Assembly (NCBI RefSeq): GCF_002386445.1
Contig: NZ_DGIR01000015.1
Coordinates: 1 to 38,569 of the forward strand
Direction of reading: 5' to 3'
Origin: Pseudomonas sp. UBA4617
Lineage (GTDB): Bacteria; Pseudomonadota; Gammaproteobacteria; Pseudomonadales; Pseudomonadaceae
DNA length: 38,569 bases
In this document: positions 24,456 through 31,896 of the stretch, piece after piece
Position numbering within the stretch: position 1 is the stretch's first letter
How the letters are laid out: every line of letters starts with the position of its first letter
The notes under the pieces: model-generated
The model's database searches: none
What the model saw: the letters and a program-made list of their open reading frames with translations, nothing else
Told to the model about the DNA's origin: nothing
Translations under genes and position numbers: made by a program

Positions 24456-25310
24456 ATGCGCCTGATCATCGTCAGCGGCCGGTCCGGCTCCGGCAAGAGC
24501 ACCGCCCTCGACGTCCTGGAAGACCATGGTTTCTACTGCATTGACAACCTGCCCGCCGGGTTGCTGCCGCAGTTGGCGGAAAATGCCCTGATCAATACCG
24601 AGCTGCTGCAACCCAAGGTCGCCGTGTCGATCGACGCACGCAACCTGCCCAGCCACCTGTCCCGTTTCCCCGAGCTGCTCGAGGAAGCCCGCGCCCGGCA
24701 TATCAAGTGCGACGTACTGTTCCTGGATGCGGACGAAGACACGCTGCTCAAGCGCTTTTCGGAAACCCGCCGACGCCACCCGCTGACCAATGCCGACCGT
24801 TCGCTGGCAGAGGCAATTCGCGTGGAGAGCGAACTGCTTGGGCCAATTTCCGACCTGGCCGACCTGAAAATCGACACCACCAGCTTGAACCTCTACCAGC
24901 TGCGGGATTCGATCAAGCTGCGCCTGCTCAACCAGCCCGAGCCTGGCACGGCATTCCTGGTCGAGTCGTTCGGTTTCAAGCGCGGCATGCCGGTCGATGC
25001 CGACCTGGTGTTCGATGTGCGCTGCCTGCCCAACCCCTACTGGAAGCCCGAGTTGCGTGAGCATTCCGGTCTCGAGCAACCGGTGATCGACTATCTGGCC
25101 GCCCAACCGGACGTCGAAGAAATGTTCAACGACATTTCCAGCTACCTGCTCAAGTGGCTGCCCCGCTTCGCTGCCAGCAACCGCGCCTATGTCACCATTG
25201 CCATTGGCTGCACTGGCGGCCACCACCGTTCGGTATACCTCACCGAACGCCTCGGCGAGTTGTTGCAGCAATCCCTGAAAAACGTCCAGGTCCGCCACCG
25301 CGACCTCTAG
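24456..25310 (+). CDS. rapZ: RNase adapter protein RapZ (YvcJ-type P-loop protein)
   Basis: 284-residue nucleotide-binding protein. In enterobacteria RapZ guides RNase E to the GlmZ small RNA and so controls glucosamine-6-phosphate synthesis; GlmZ is not generally known in Pseudomonas, so the role here may differ. Walker A is GRSGSGKS (8-15), Walker B-like DVLFLDADE, and the C-terminal domain has IAIGCTGGHHRSVYLTERL, the conserved RNA-binding/Cys-His segment. It starts 2 bases after ptsN. Confidence 0.95.
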   Translation: MRLIIVSGRSGSGKSTALDVLEDHGFYCIDNLPAGLLPQLAENALINTELLQPKVAVSIDARNLPSHLSRFPELLEEARARHIKCDVLFLDADEDTLLKRFSETRRRHPLTNADRSLAEAIRVESELLGPISDLADLKIDTTSLNLYQLRDSIKLRLLNQPEPGTAFLVESFGFKRGMPVDADLVFDVRCLPNPYWKPELREHSGLEQPVIDYLAAQPDVEEMFNDISSYLLKWLPRFAASNRAYVTIAIGCTGGHHRSVYLTERLGELLQQSLKNVQVRHRDL

Positions 25311-25329
25311 CCCAAGGATCCGCCCCACG

Positions 25330-25602
25330 ATGCCCGCCCGTGAAATCACCATCATCAACAAGCTGGGGCTGCACGCCCGGGCGGCAGCCAAGTTTGTCGG
25401 CGTGGCCGGCCGCTTCCCCTGCCAGGTCAGGGTCGGCCGCGCGCCGGACAAGCTGGTGGATGGCAAAAGCATCATGGCGGTAATGATGCTGGCGGCAGGC
25501 AAAGGTACCCCGGTGTACCTGCATACCGAAGGGGATCAGGACAACGAAGCCATGGACGCGCTGGTCGAGTTGATCAACAACTATTTCGACGAAGGCGAAT
25601 AA
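25330..25602 (+). CDS. ptsO: PTS-Ntr phosphocarrier NPr (HPr-like)
   Basis: 90-residue HPr-fold protein that carries phosphate from PtsP (EI-Ntr, elsewhere) to PtsN. The active-site motif NKLGLHARAAAKF has H15 as the phospho-histidine; the DGKSIMAVMML segment places S47 at the site equivalent to the regulatory serine of Gram-positive HPr. Last gene of the rpoN group; a hairpin follows. Confidence 0.95.
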   Translation: MPAREITIINKLGLHARAAAKFVGVAGRFPCQVRVGRAPDKLVDGKSIMAVMMLAAGKGTPVYLHTEGDQDNEAMDALVELINNYFDEGE

Positions 25603-25605
25603 CCC

Positions 25606-25642
25606 GCCCAGGGCAGCGGCTCGACGCCTGACAGCCCTGGGC
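25606..25642. terminator. Hairpin between convergent ptsO and fumC
   Basis: GCCCAGGGC (25606-25614) and GCCCTGGGC (25634-25642) form a perfect 9-bp stem with a 19-base loop. There is no clean U-tract. It starts 3 bases after the ptsO stop and ends 11 bases before the fumC stop, so it can serve both. Confidence 0.5.
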
Positions 25643-25653
25643 CTTGTGCTGGG

Positions 25654-27030
25654 TCAGAGACCGCCAGCGGTGAGTTTCTCGGGGTCCAGCAGCGTTTCCA
25701 GTTGCTCACGCGACAGGTCGGTATGCTCCAGCGCCACATCGATGATCGGACGCCCCTGCTGGTAGGCAGTCTTGGCGATTTCGGCGGCCTTCAGGTAACC
25801 AATGATCGGGTTCAGCGCCGTGACCAGGATCGGGTTGCGCGCCAGGGCTTCCTTGAGTTTGCTGTCGTTGACCTTGAAGCTGGCGATGGCCTTGTCGGCC
25901 AACAAGCGGCTGGCATTGGCCATCAGCTCGATGCTTTCCAGCAGGTTACGGGCGATTACCGGCAGCATCACGTTCAGCTCGAAGTTCCCGGACTGCCCAG
26001 CAATGGCGATGGTGGCGTCATTGCCGATTACCTGGGCGGCGACCATCGCGGTGGCCTCCGGAATCACCGGGTTGACCTTGCCTGGCATGATCGAAGAGCC
26101 CGGCTGCAGGCCTTGCAGTTCGATCTCCCCCAAGCCGGCCAAAGGCCCGGAGTTCATCCAGCGCAGGTCGTTGGCGATCTTCATCAACGCCACCGCAGCC
26201 GTCTTGAGCTGGCCGGACAGGGCTACGGCGGTGTCCTGCGAGCCGATCAGGGCAAACAGATTCTGCCCAGGGGAAAACTCGATCTGGGTCAGGCTGCTGA
26301 GCTGACGCGCAAAGCCGACAGCGAACTGCGGGTGCGCGTTGATGCCGGTACCCACTGCGGTCCCACCCTGGGCCAACGCCTGCAAGCTCGGCAGGGTGGC
26401 TTCGATATGTGCCTTGGCACCGTTTAGCTGCGCAGCCCAGCCATCCAGCACCTGGCTCATGCGCACTGGCATGGCATCCATCAGATGCGTGCGGCCAGTC
26501 TTGACGTACTGATGCACCTGCCTCGACTTGACCTCGATCACCTGGACCAGATGCCCCAAGGCGGGCAACAGCTGCTCGTGCAGGGCCAAGGCAGCGCTGA
26601 CATGGATGGTGGTGGGGATGATGTCATTGCTGCTCTGGCCACAATTGACATGGTCGTTGGCGCTGACAGCGTCGCCCAGGGCACGGCTGGCAAGGGTGGC
26701 GATCACCTCGTTGGCGTTCATGTTCGAGCTGGTACCGGAACCGGTCTGGAACACATCCACCGGGAAATGCTGGATGAAGTCCCCCGCCAGCAGTTGTTCA
26801 ACGGCGCTGACGATAGCCTCCCCTTGCGCCGTGGACAGCTGTTGCAGTTCGACGTTGGCCTTGGCCGCCGCAGCCTTGGCCAACAGCAGCGCACGAATGA
26901 ACTGGGCCGGCATACGCTGGCCGCTGATCGGGAAATTGTCGACCGCGCGCTGGGTCTGGGCACCGTACAGGGCCTGGGCCGGTACCTGCAGTTCGCCCAT
27001 GCTGTCACGCTCGATACGGGTATCACTCAT
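25654..27030 (-). CDS. fumC: Class II fumarate hydratase (FumC)
   Basis: Iron-independent fumarase, fumarate to malate. 458 residues. Seen are QTGSGTSSNMNANEVIA, HVNCGQSSNDIIPTTIH (catalytic His region), TAVGTGIN and the mobile loop signature GSSIMPGKVNP. In pseudomonads this enzyme backs up the Fe-S class I fumarase under iron limitation or oxidative stress. It starts 2 bases after fagA, so it should be controlled by the Fur-boxed promoter in front of fagA. In P. aeruginosa the operon continues with orfX and sodM; here the next gene is ptsO on the other strand. Confidence 0.96.
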   Translation of the reverse strand: MSDTRIERDSMGELQVPAQALYGAQTQRAVDNFPISGQRMPAQFIRALLLAKAAAAKANVELQQLSTAQGEAIVSAVEQLLAGDFIQHFPVDVFQTGSGTSSNMNANEVIATLASRALGDAVSANDHVNCGQSSNDIIPTTIHVSAALALHEQLLPALGHLVQVIEVKSRQVHQYVKTGRTHLMDAMPVRMSQVLDGWAAQLNGAKAHIEATLPSLQALAQGGTAVGTGINAHPQFAVGFARQLSSLTQIEFSPGQNLFALIGSQDTAVALSGQLKTAAVALMKIANDLRWMNSGPLAGLGEIELQGLQPGSSIMPGKVNPVIPEATAMVAAQVIGNDATIAIAGQSGNFELNVMLPVIARNLLESIELMANASRLLADKAIASFKVNDSKLKEALARNPILVTALNPIIGYLKAAEIAKTAYQQGRPIIDVALEHTDLSREQLETLLDPEKLTAGGL

Positions 27031-27032
27031 CT

Positions 27033-27425
27033 TCAGAATCCTTGCATCAGTTCATCTTGGGAAATCGACGGTAGCAGGCGGCAAGTGGCCAGCTGCAGAG
27101 CGTAAGGTTGCCACCGCTGGTTGGTGGCCTGGCGGTCGAGGTTGCGTAGGTCCAGCAGCGGGCGCCAAGCCTGGTCCAGGCACTGGCAGCGCCAATGCCA
27201 GGGCAGCATGCGGTCGCACGCGGTATCCAGCAGCAGGCGGAAGGCGCTCAGTGCCACTGTCCACGGCGAGGTTTCGGTACAGCACACCAGATAGCGGCAT
27301 TCAGCCAGGTAGTGCTCGATCAGGCGCGGCTCGTCGGGCTCGAGCGCGCAGCGGATGCGTAGGCTGAGCCAACGCCAGTTGTCCAGGTAGGGCACTTCGC
27401 GCAAGACAGGTTTCATGAACATCAT
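27033..27425 (-). CDS. fagA: Fur-associated protein FagA
   Basis: 130-residue protein of unknown biochemical function, recognised by its position directly upstream of fumC behind a Fur box, as in the P. aeruginosa fagA-fumC-orfX-sodA operon. The sequence is Trp/Cys/Leu-rich (YLDNWRWLSLRIRCALEPDEPRLIEHYLAECRYLVCC; MLPWHWRCQCLDQAWRPLLDLRNLDRQATNQRWQPYALQLA), with no signal peptide and no recognised domain. Cys pairs (CC and the CQC motif) might bind metal; that is a guess. Start codons at 27425, 27422 and 27416 are all possible and only weak ribosome sites are visible. Confidence 0.85.
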   Translation of the reverse strand: MMFMKPVLREVPYLDNWRWLSLRIRCALEPDEPRLIEHYLAECRYLVCCTETSPWTVALSAFRLLLDTACDRMLPWHWRCQCLDQAWRPLLDLRNLDRQATNQRWQPYALQLATCRLLPSISQDELMQGF

Positions 27426-27438
27426 CACCGGGCTTCTA

Positions 27439-27457
27439 GATAATGATATTCATTATT
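27439..27457. promoter_or_regulatory. Fur box of the fagA-fumC operon
   Basis: The 19 bases GATAATGATATTCATTATT match the classical Fur consensus GATAATGATAATCATTATC at 17 of 19 positions. It ends 14 bases before the fagA start and overlaps the candidate -10 box, so iron-loaded Fur should block transcription. Confidence 0.93.
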
Positions 27458-27481
27458 AATTGAGAAACTGTATTACTTCAA
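27453..27481 (-). promoter_or_regulatory. Candidate promoter of fagA-fumC
   Basis: On the minus strand TTGAAG (27481-27476), a 17-base spacer and TAATAA (27458-27453). The -10 box is embedded in the Fur box, the usual arrangement for Fur-repressed genes. Confidence 0.6.
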
Positions 27482-27498
27482 GGGAAAGATGCGCAAAC

Positions 27499-27524
27499 CA
27501 AAATCCCGGCTCGAGGGCCGGGAT
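27499..27524 (-). terminator. Rho-independent terminator after pmbA
   Basis: ATCCCGGC (27524-27517 on the minus strand) and GCCGGGAT (27510-27503) form an 8-bp perfect stem with a 6-base loop, followed by a short TTTT-type tail. It isolates the fagA promoter from pmbA transcription. Confidence 0.7.
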
Positions 27525-27540
27525 CGGATTGTCTTCCAGG

Positions 27541-27582
27541 TGTACTGGTCTTCGCGGTTAAACCCGTTAAAACGCCAGTACA
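27541..27582. repeat. Imperfect hairpin, possible degenerate REP, downstream of pmbA
   Basis: TGTACTGG (27541-27548) and CCAGTACA (27575-27582) enclose GCGGTTAAACCCG and a second GCG..TTAA / TTAA..CGC pairing. TCTTCGCGGTTAAACCCG is close to the core of the common P. putida REP (CTTCGCGGGTAAACCCG). It lies 9 bases after the pmbA stop. Confidence 0.5.
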
Positions 27583-27591
27583 GGCTGCGAA

Positions 27592-28938
27592 TCAGCTACC
27601 CGCTACGGTCATCCGCTCGATCAGCACCGAGCCGGTGTGGATATTGCTACGGGTCTCCAGATCGCTACCGATTGCCACAATCTGCTGGAACATGTCCTTC
27701 ATGTTGCCGGCAATAGTTACTTCCTGCACCGCATGCTGGATCTCGCCGTTCTCTACCCAAAAGCCCGCCGCACCACGTGAATAGTCCCCGGTCACCATAT
27801 TCAGGCCGTGCCCCATCAGCTCGGTCACCAGCAAACCGCGCCCCATGCGCCGTATCAGCGCCGCCTGGTCTTCGACACCATGGCTGACGAACAGGTTATG
27901 CACCCCGCCGGCATTGGCCGTACTTGGCAGGCCCAGCTTGCGTCCGGAATAAGTACCCAGCAGGTAGGACACCAGCTCACCCTTGTCCACGAACGGCTTG
28001 GCATAGGTCGCCAGGCCGTCGCCATCGAACGCCGCGCTGCCCAATGCGCGCGGAATATGCGGACGCTCGTCCAGGGTCAACCAGGTGGGGAACAGGCGCT
28101 GGCCGAGGGTGCCCTCGAGGAACGACGACTTGCGGTACAGGTTGCCACCTGAAATGGCCGACAGGAAGCTGCCGAACAGGCCGCCGGCCAGCTCGGCGGA
28201 AAACAGCACTGGCACTTCGCAGGTCGGCACTGGCCGCGCACCCAGGCGGCTGGCGGCACGCTGGGCAGCACGCATGCCAATGCTACGTGGGTCGGCCAGC
28301 AGGTTGCCCTGACGGTTCACGTCGTACCAGTAGTCGCGCTGCATCTGCCCATCGTCTTCGGCGATCATTACGCAGCTCAGGCTGTGCCGGGTCGAAGCAT
28401 AGCCACCGATGAAGCCATGGCTGTTGCCATATACGCGGCATCCCTGATGGGTATTGAGGGTGGTGCCATCAGCGTTCTGGATGCGCGGGTCGGCGTCGAA
28501 TGCCGCCGCCTCGCAGGCCAGCGCCATCTCGATCGCCTTCTCGGGCTCCAGATCCCAGTCATGGTACAGGTCAAGGTCGGGAATTTCGCGGGCCATCAGC
28601 GCCGCATCAGCCAAGCCGGAACATGTGTCCTCGGACGTATGCCTGGCAATTGCCAAGGCAGCGGCGACGGTTTCGCGGATGGCCTCCGGGCCACTGGCCG
28701 AGGTACTTGCCGAGCCTTTGCGCTGGCCGACATAGAGGGTGATGCCAAAGCCCTGGTCGCGATTGAACTCGACCGTTTCGACCTCGCGCTGGCGTACCGT
28801 GGTGGACAGGCCCTGCTCCAGCGACACCGCCACTTCGCAGGCGCTGGCCCCTTGGCGGCGTGCCTCGGCGATGATCGCCTCGACCTGCTCCTGCAATGCT
28901 GGCAGGTCCTTGGGACCTACGCTCTGGACTGCACTCAT
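27592..28938 (-). CDS. pmbA: Metalloprotease subunit PmbA/TldE
   Basis: 448-residue partner of TldD; the TldD/TldE heterodimer degrades or matures modified peptides (microcin B17 leader, CcdA in E. coli). TldE lacks the zinc-binding HExxxH of TldD, and indeed only GLLVTELMGHGLNMVTGDYSRGAAGFW is seen at the matching place. The frame is open to 28950, but the ATG at 28938 has a GGAGAG ribosome site. The tldD gene lies 0.7 kb away on the same strand, separated by the oppositely oriented darP. Confidence 0.95.
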   Translation of the reverse strand: MSAVQSVGPKDLPALQEQVEAIIAEARRQGASACEVAVSLEQGLSTTVRQREVETVEFNRDQGFGITLYVGQRKGSASTSASGPEAIRETVAAALAIARHTSEDTCSGLADAALMAREIPDLDLYHDWDLEPEKAIEMALACEAAAFDADPRIQNADGTTLNTHQGCRVYGNSHGFIGGYASTRHSLSCVMIAEDDGQMQRDYWYDVNRQGNLLADPRSIGMRAAQRAASRLGARPVPTCEVPVLFSAELAGGLFGSFLSAISGGNLYRKSSFLEGTLGQRLFPTWLTLDERPHIPRALGSAAFDGDGLATYAKPFVDKGELVSYLLGTYSGRKLGLPSTANAGGVHNLFVSHGVEDQAALIRRMGRGLLVTELMGHGLNMVTGDYSRGAAGFWVENGEIQHAVQEVTIAGNMKDMFQQIVAIGSDLETRSNIHTGSVLIERMTVAGS

Positions 28939-28990
28939 GGTTCTCTCCACTCAAATTCTGCGTTCGGCAAGGATCATTCTACGACCGGGC

Positions 28991-29019
28991 CGGACAAGCG
29001 GCCCCCGACTGGTTATCAT
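28991..29019 (+). promoter_or_regulatory. Candidate promoter of darP
   Basis: CGGACA (28991-28996), a 17-base spacer and TATCAT (29014-29019), 27 bases before the darP ATG. Moderate matches only. A minus-strand TAGAAT (28981-28976) could be the pmbA -10 box, without a good -35. Confidence 0.35.
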
Positions 29020-29046
29020 GGCGGCGATTTCTAGCGGACTGCCACC

Positions 29047-29568
29047 ATGGTTGATTCAAACGACGACGCCTTCGACGGCGAAAAAAGCAAAACCCAGATC
29101 AAGCGTGAACTACATGCGCTGGTCGAACTCGGCGAGCGCCTCACCACGCTCAAGGCCGATACCCTGGCCCGCCTGCCGTTGACCGACGAGTTGCGCAAGG
29201 CCCTGGCCGAGGCCAGCAAGCACACCGCTCACGGCGCCCGCAAACGGCACATGTCGTTCGTCGGCAAGCTGATGCGTGTGCAGGACCTGGATGCCATCCA
29301 CGCCTTGCTCGAACAGATGGACAGCTCCACGCGCCAGTACAACGAGCGTTTCCACAGCCTGGAGCGCTGGCGCGACCGGCTGATCGACGGTAACGACGAA
29401 GATCTCGAACGCTTCGTCAACGAGTACCCCGATACCGACCGCCAGCAGTTGCGCTCGCTGGTGCGCCATGCCCAGCACGAAAAGGCGCGGAACAAGCCGC
29501 CAGCCGCTGCGCGCAAGGTGTTCAAGTACATCCGCGACCTCGACGAATTGCAGCGCGGCTTGCGCTGA
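29047..29568 (+). CDS. darP: Dual-action ribosomal maturation protein DarP (YjgA)
   Basis: 173-residue YjgA-family protein that binds late 50S precursors and promotes peptidyl-transferase centre maturation. It is highly charged, almost all helical, with family-typical SKTQIKRELHALVELGERL, ARKRHMSFVGKLMR and the C-terminal KVFKYIRDLDEL. It is monocistronic and sits between the divergent pmbA and the convergent tldD. The ribosome site is weak. Confidence 0.94.
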   Translation: MVDSNDDAFDGEKSKTQIKRELHALVELGERLTTLKADTLARLPLTDELRKALAEASKHTAHGARKRHMSFVGKLMRVQDLDAIHALLEQMDSSTRQYNERFHSLERWRDRLIDGNDEDLERFVNEYPDTDRQQLRSLVRHAQHEKARNKPPAAARKVFKYIRDLDELQRGLR

Positions 29569-29575
29569 CCCCCAT

Positions 29576-29594
29576 GGGGCCGCTTTGCGGCCCC
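29576..29594. terminator. Hairpin between convergent darP and tldD
   Basis: GGGGCCGC (29576-29583) and GCGGCCCC (29587-29594) form an 8-bp perfect stem with a TTT loop. It has no U-tract, so efficiency is uncertain. Confidence 0.5.
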
Positions 29595-29602
29595 CAAGGC
29601 CA

Positions 29603-31042
29603 TCACGCCCCGGTACCGCCCACCGTGATCGCATCCAGCTTCAAGGTCGGCTGCCCGACCCCGACCGGCACCGACTGCCCGTCCTTGCCGCACGTCCCGA
29701 CTCCGCTGTCCAGCGCCAGGTCGTTACCAACCATCGACACCCGGCTCATCGCCTCCGGGCCATTGCCAATCAGGGTCGCCCCTTTTACTGGCGCGGTGAT
29801 CCTGCCGTCTTCGATCAGATAGGCCTCACTGGTCGAGAACACGAACTTGCCGCTGGTGATATCCACCTGGCCACCGCCCAGGTTGGCGCAGTAGATGCCT
29901 TTTTTCACCGAGGCGATGATTTCCTGTGGGTCGCTTTCGCCAGCACGCATGTAGGTGTTGGTCATGCGTGGCATCGGCAGGTGGGCGTAGGATTCCCGGC
30001 GTCCGTTGCCGGTCACCGCCATGCCCATCAGGCGGGCGTTCAGCTTGTCCTGCATGTAGCCTTTGAGCACGCCGTTTTCGATCAGCGTAGTGCACTCGGT
30101 CGGTGTGCCTTCATCATCCACGCTCAGCGAACCACGGCGGCCTTCCAGGGTGCCATCGTCAACGATGGTGCACAGGCTCGATGCCACTTTCTCGCCGATG
30201 CGGCCACTGAACGCCGAACTGCCCTTGCGGTTGAAGTCGCCCTCCAGGCCATGGCCGACAGCCTCGTGCAGCAGCACGCCCGACCAGCCCGACCCCAGCA
30301 CCACCGGCAAGGTACCGGCCGGCGCCGGGATCGCCTCCAGGTTCACCAAGGCCTGGCGCAGGGCTTCGCGTGCGTAGCCCATGACGCGCTCTTCGGTGAA
30401 GAAGCGGTAATCGGTACGCCCGCCACCGCCCTGCCCGCCGCGCTCGCGGCGGCCATTCTGTTCGACGATGACGCTGACGTTGAAGCGCACCAGCGGGCGC
30501 ACATCGGCGGCCAGGCTGCCATCGGCCGCAGCGATCAGAATGCGCTCCCAGACCCCGGCCATGCTCACGCTGACTTGCTGGATGCGCGGGTCGAGGGCGC
30601 GGGTGGCGGCATCGACCCGCTTGAGCAGCTCGACCTTCTCGGCACGGCTGAGCACATCCAGCGGGTTGTCCGCGGGGTACAGCGCGGCTACATCCTGGCT
30701 GCGAAAGGCCTGAACCTTGCCGTTCTGCCCGGCGCGCGAAATCGAACGGGCGGCGCGAGCCGCCGAGGTCAGCGCCTCGAGGTTGATCGCATTGCTGTAG
30801 GCGAAGCCGGTCTTTTCGCCGGACTGGGCACGCACGCCCACGCCCTGGTCCAGGTTGAAACTGCCCTCTTTGACAATGCCGTCTTCCAGCGCCCAGGTTT
30901 CCGAGATCTGGCCCTGGAAATACAGGTCGGCGGCATCGATGCCGGGGCCGGCCAACTCACCCAGCACGCTCTGCAGGCTGTCCAGGGTCAAGCCGCCTGG
31001 GGCCAGGAGCTGTTCGCTGACGGTGGATAACATCTGGCTCAT
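29603..31042 (-). CDS. tldD: Metalloprotease TldD
   Basis: 479-residue zinc-protease subunit that acts with PmbA/TldE. The zinc motif is LLHEAVGHGLEGDFNRKG (HExxxH), with a later Cys/Gly-rich segment (KKGIYCANLGGGQVDITSGKFVF) and the C-terminal LDSGVGTCGKDGQSVPVGVGQPTLKLDAITVGGTG, all typical of TldD. The reading frame is open to 31429, but the ATG at 31042 has GGAG before it and gives the correct N-terminus (MSQMLSTVSEQLL). It starts 2 bases after the nitrilase stop, in the mreCD-maf-rng-yhdP-nitrilase-tldD run. Confidence 0.95.
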   Translation of the reverse strand: MSQMLSTVSEQLLAPGGLTLDSLQSVLGELAGPGIDAADLYFQGQISETWALEDGIVKEGSFNLDQGVGVRAQSGEKTGFAYSNAINLEALTSAARAARSISRAGQNGKVQAFRSQDVAALYPADNPLDVLSRAEKVELLKRVDAATRALDPRIQQVSVSMAGVWERILIAAADGSLAADVRPLVRFNVSVIVEQNGRRERGGQGGGGRTDYRFFTEERVMGYAREALRQALVNLEAIPAPAGTLPVVLGSGWSGVLLHEAVGHGLEGDFNRKGSSAFSGRIGEKVASSLCTIVDDGTLEGRRGSLSVDDEGTPTECTTLIENGVLKGYMQDKLNARLMGMAVTGNGRRESYAHLPMPRMTNTYMRAGESDPQEIIASVKKGIYCANLGGGQVDITSGKFVFSTSEAYLIEDGRITAPVKGATLIGNGPEAMSRVSMVGNDLALDSGVGTCGKDGQSVPVGVGQPTLKLDAITVGGTGA

Positions 31043-31044
31043 AG

Positions 31045-31896
31045 TCACTCCGAGGTGTACGCAGGCCGCAATGCGTCCTGCGAGAAGAAGCGCCGGTGCG
31101 ACAGCACCGGCATGCGCGCCCGGATGGACGCTTGTTCGTCGATGTCGCGCTCGGCCAGCAAAACTGCTTCGCCTTGCGCCTGTTCCGCGACGATGCGCCC
31201 CCAGGGGTCGACGATCGCCGCATGGCCATGGGTTTCCCGTGGCCCCGGGTGGGCACCGCCCTGCGCTGCTGCCAGCAGGTAGCACTGGGTTTCGATGGCC
31301 CGGGCGCGCACCAGCACTTCCCAGTGCGCCGCCCCTGTTACCGCGGTAAAGGCAGCCGGTGCCGTGATCAGCTCGGCACCGGCGGCGCGCAGTGCACTGT
31401 AGAGTTCGGGAAAGCGCAGGTCGTAGCATACGCTCAGCCCCACTCGTCCCACCGGCGTATCGGCAACCACCACCTGGGTGCCATGGGCATAGTCATCGGA
31501 CTCCCGATAGCGGCCTCGGTTGTCGGCGACGTCCACATCGAACAGGTGCAGCTTGTCATAGCGGGCCGCCACCTCGCCATGTTCGTCGATCAGCAACGAA
31601 CAGGCATGGGCCTTCGCCTCGGGCTGACCGACCGGTGGCAACGGCAAGGTACCGGCGACAATCCATAACCTGAGGTCGCGGGCGGTACGTTTCAACCATG
31701 GCAGGACAGGCCCTTCGCCCAACGCTTCGGCGCGGCCGATGGCAGCGGCATCCTTGCGCCCCATGGCGGCGAAGTTTTCCGGCAGCACTGCCAGGCGCGC
31801 GCCGCCGGATGCTGCCTGCTCCAGCAGGGCACCGGCGCGTTGCAGGTTGGCCAGCACATCGTCCTGGCTGACCATCTGGATGACCGCTGCCTTCAT
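31045..31896 (-). CDS. Carbon-nitrogen hydrolase (Nit1/NitFhit-type amidase)
   Basis: 283-residue nitrilase-superfamily enzyme. The catalytic triad is complete: E40 (VLPENFA), K115 (YDKLHLFD) and C157 (SVCYDLRFPE). The DKLHLFDVDV and SVCYDLRFPELY segments place it near Nit1/YbeM-type amidases that repair deaminated glutathione, so that is the best guess for substrate. Its ATG overlaps the yhdP stop (ATGA). The association with yhdP and tldD is conserved in pseudomonads as I recall. Confidence 0.9.
   Translation of the reverse strand: MKAAVIQMVSQDDVLANLQRAGALLEQAASGGARLAVLPENFAAMGRKDAAAIGRAEALGEGPVLPWLKRTARDLRLWIVAGTLPLPPVGQPEAKAHACSLLIDEHGEVAARYDKLHLFDVDVADNRGRYRESDDYAHGTQVVVADTPVGRVGLSVCYDLRFPELYSALRAAGAELITAPAAFTAVTGAAHWEVLVRARAIETQCYLLAAAQGGAHPGPRETHGHAAIVDPWGRIVAEQAQGEAVLLAERDIDEQASIRARMPVLSHRRFFSQDALRPAYTSE

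Noticed and set aside
31043..31429. N-terminal extension of tldD upstream of 31042
   Set aside because: It lies over the nitrilase gene in another frame; the ATG at 31042 has a ribosome site and gives the family length.
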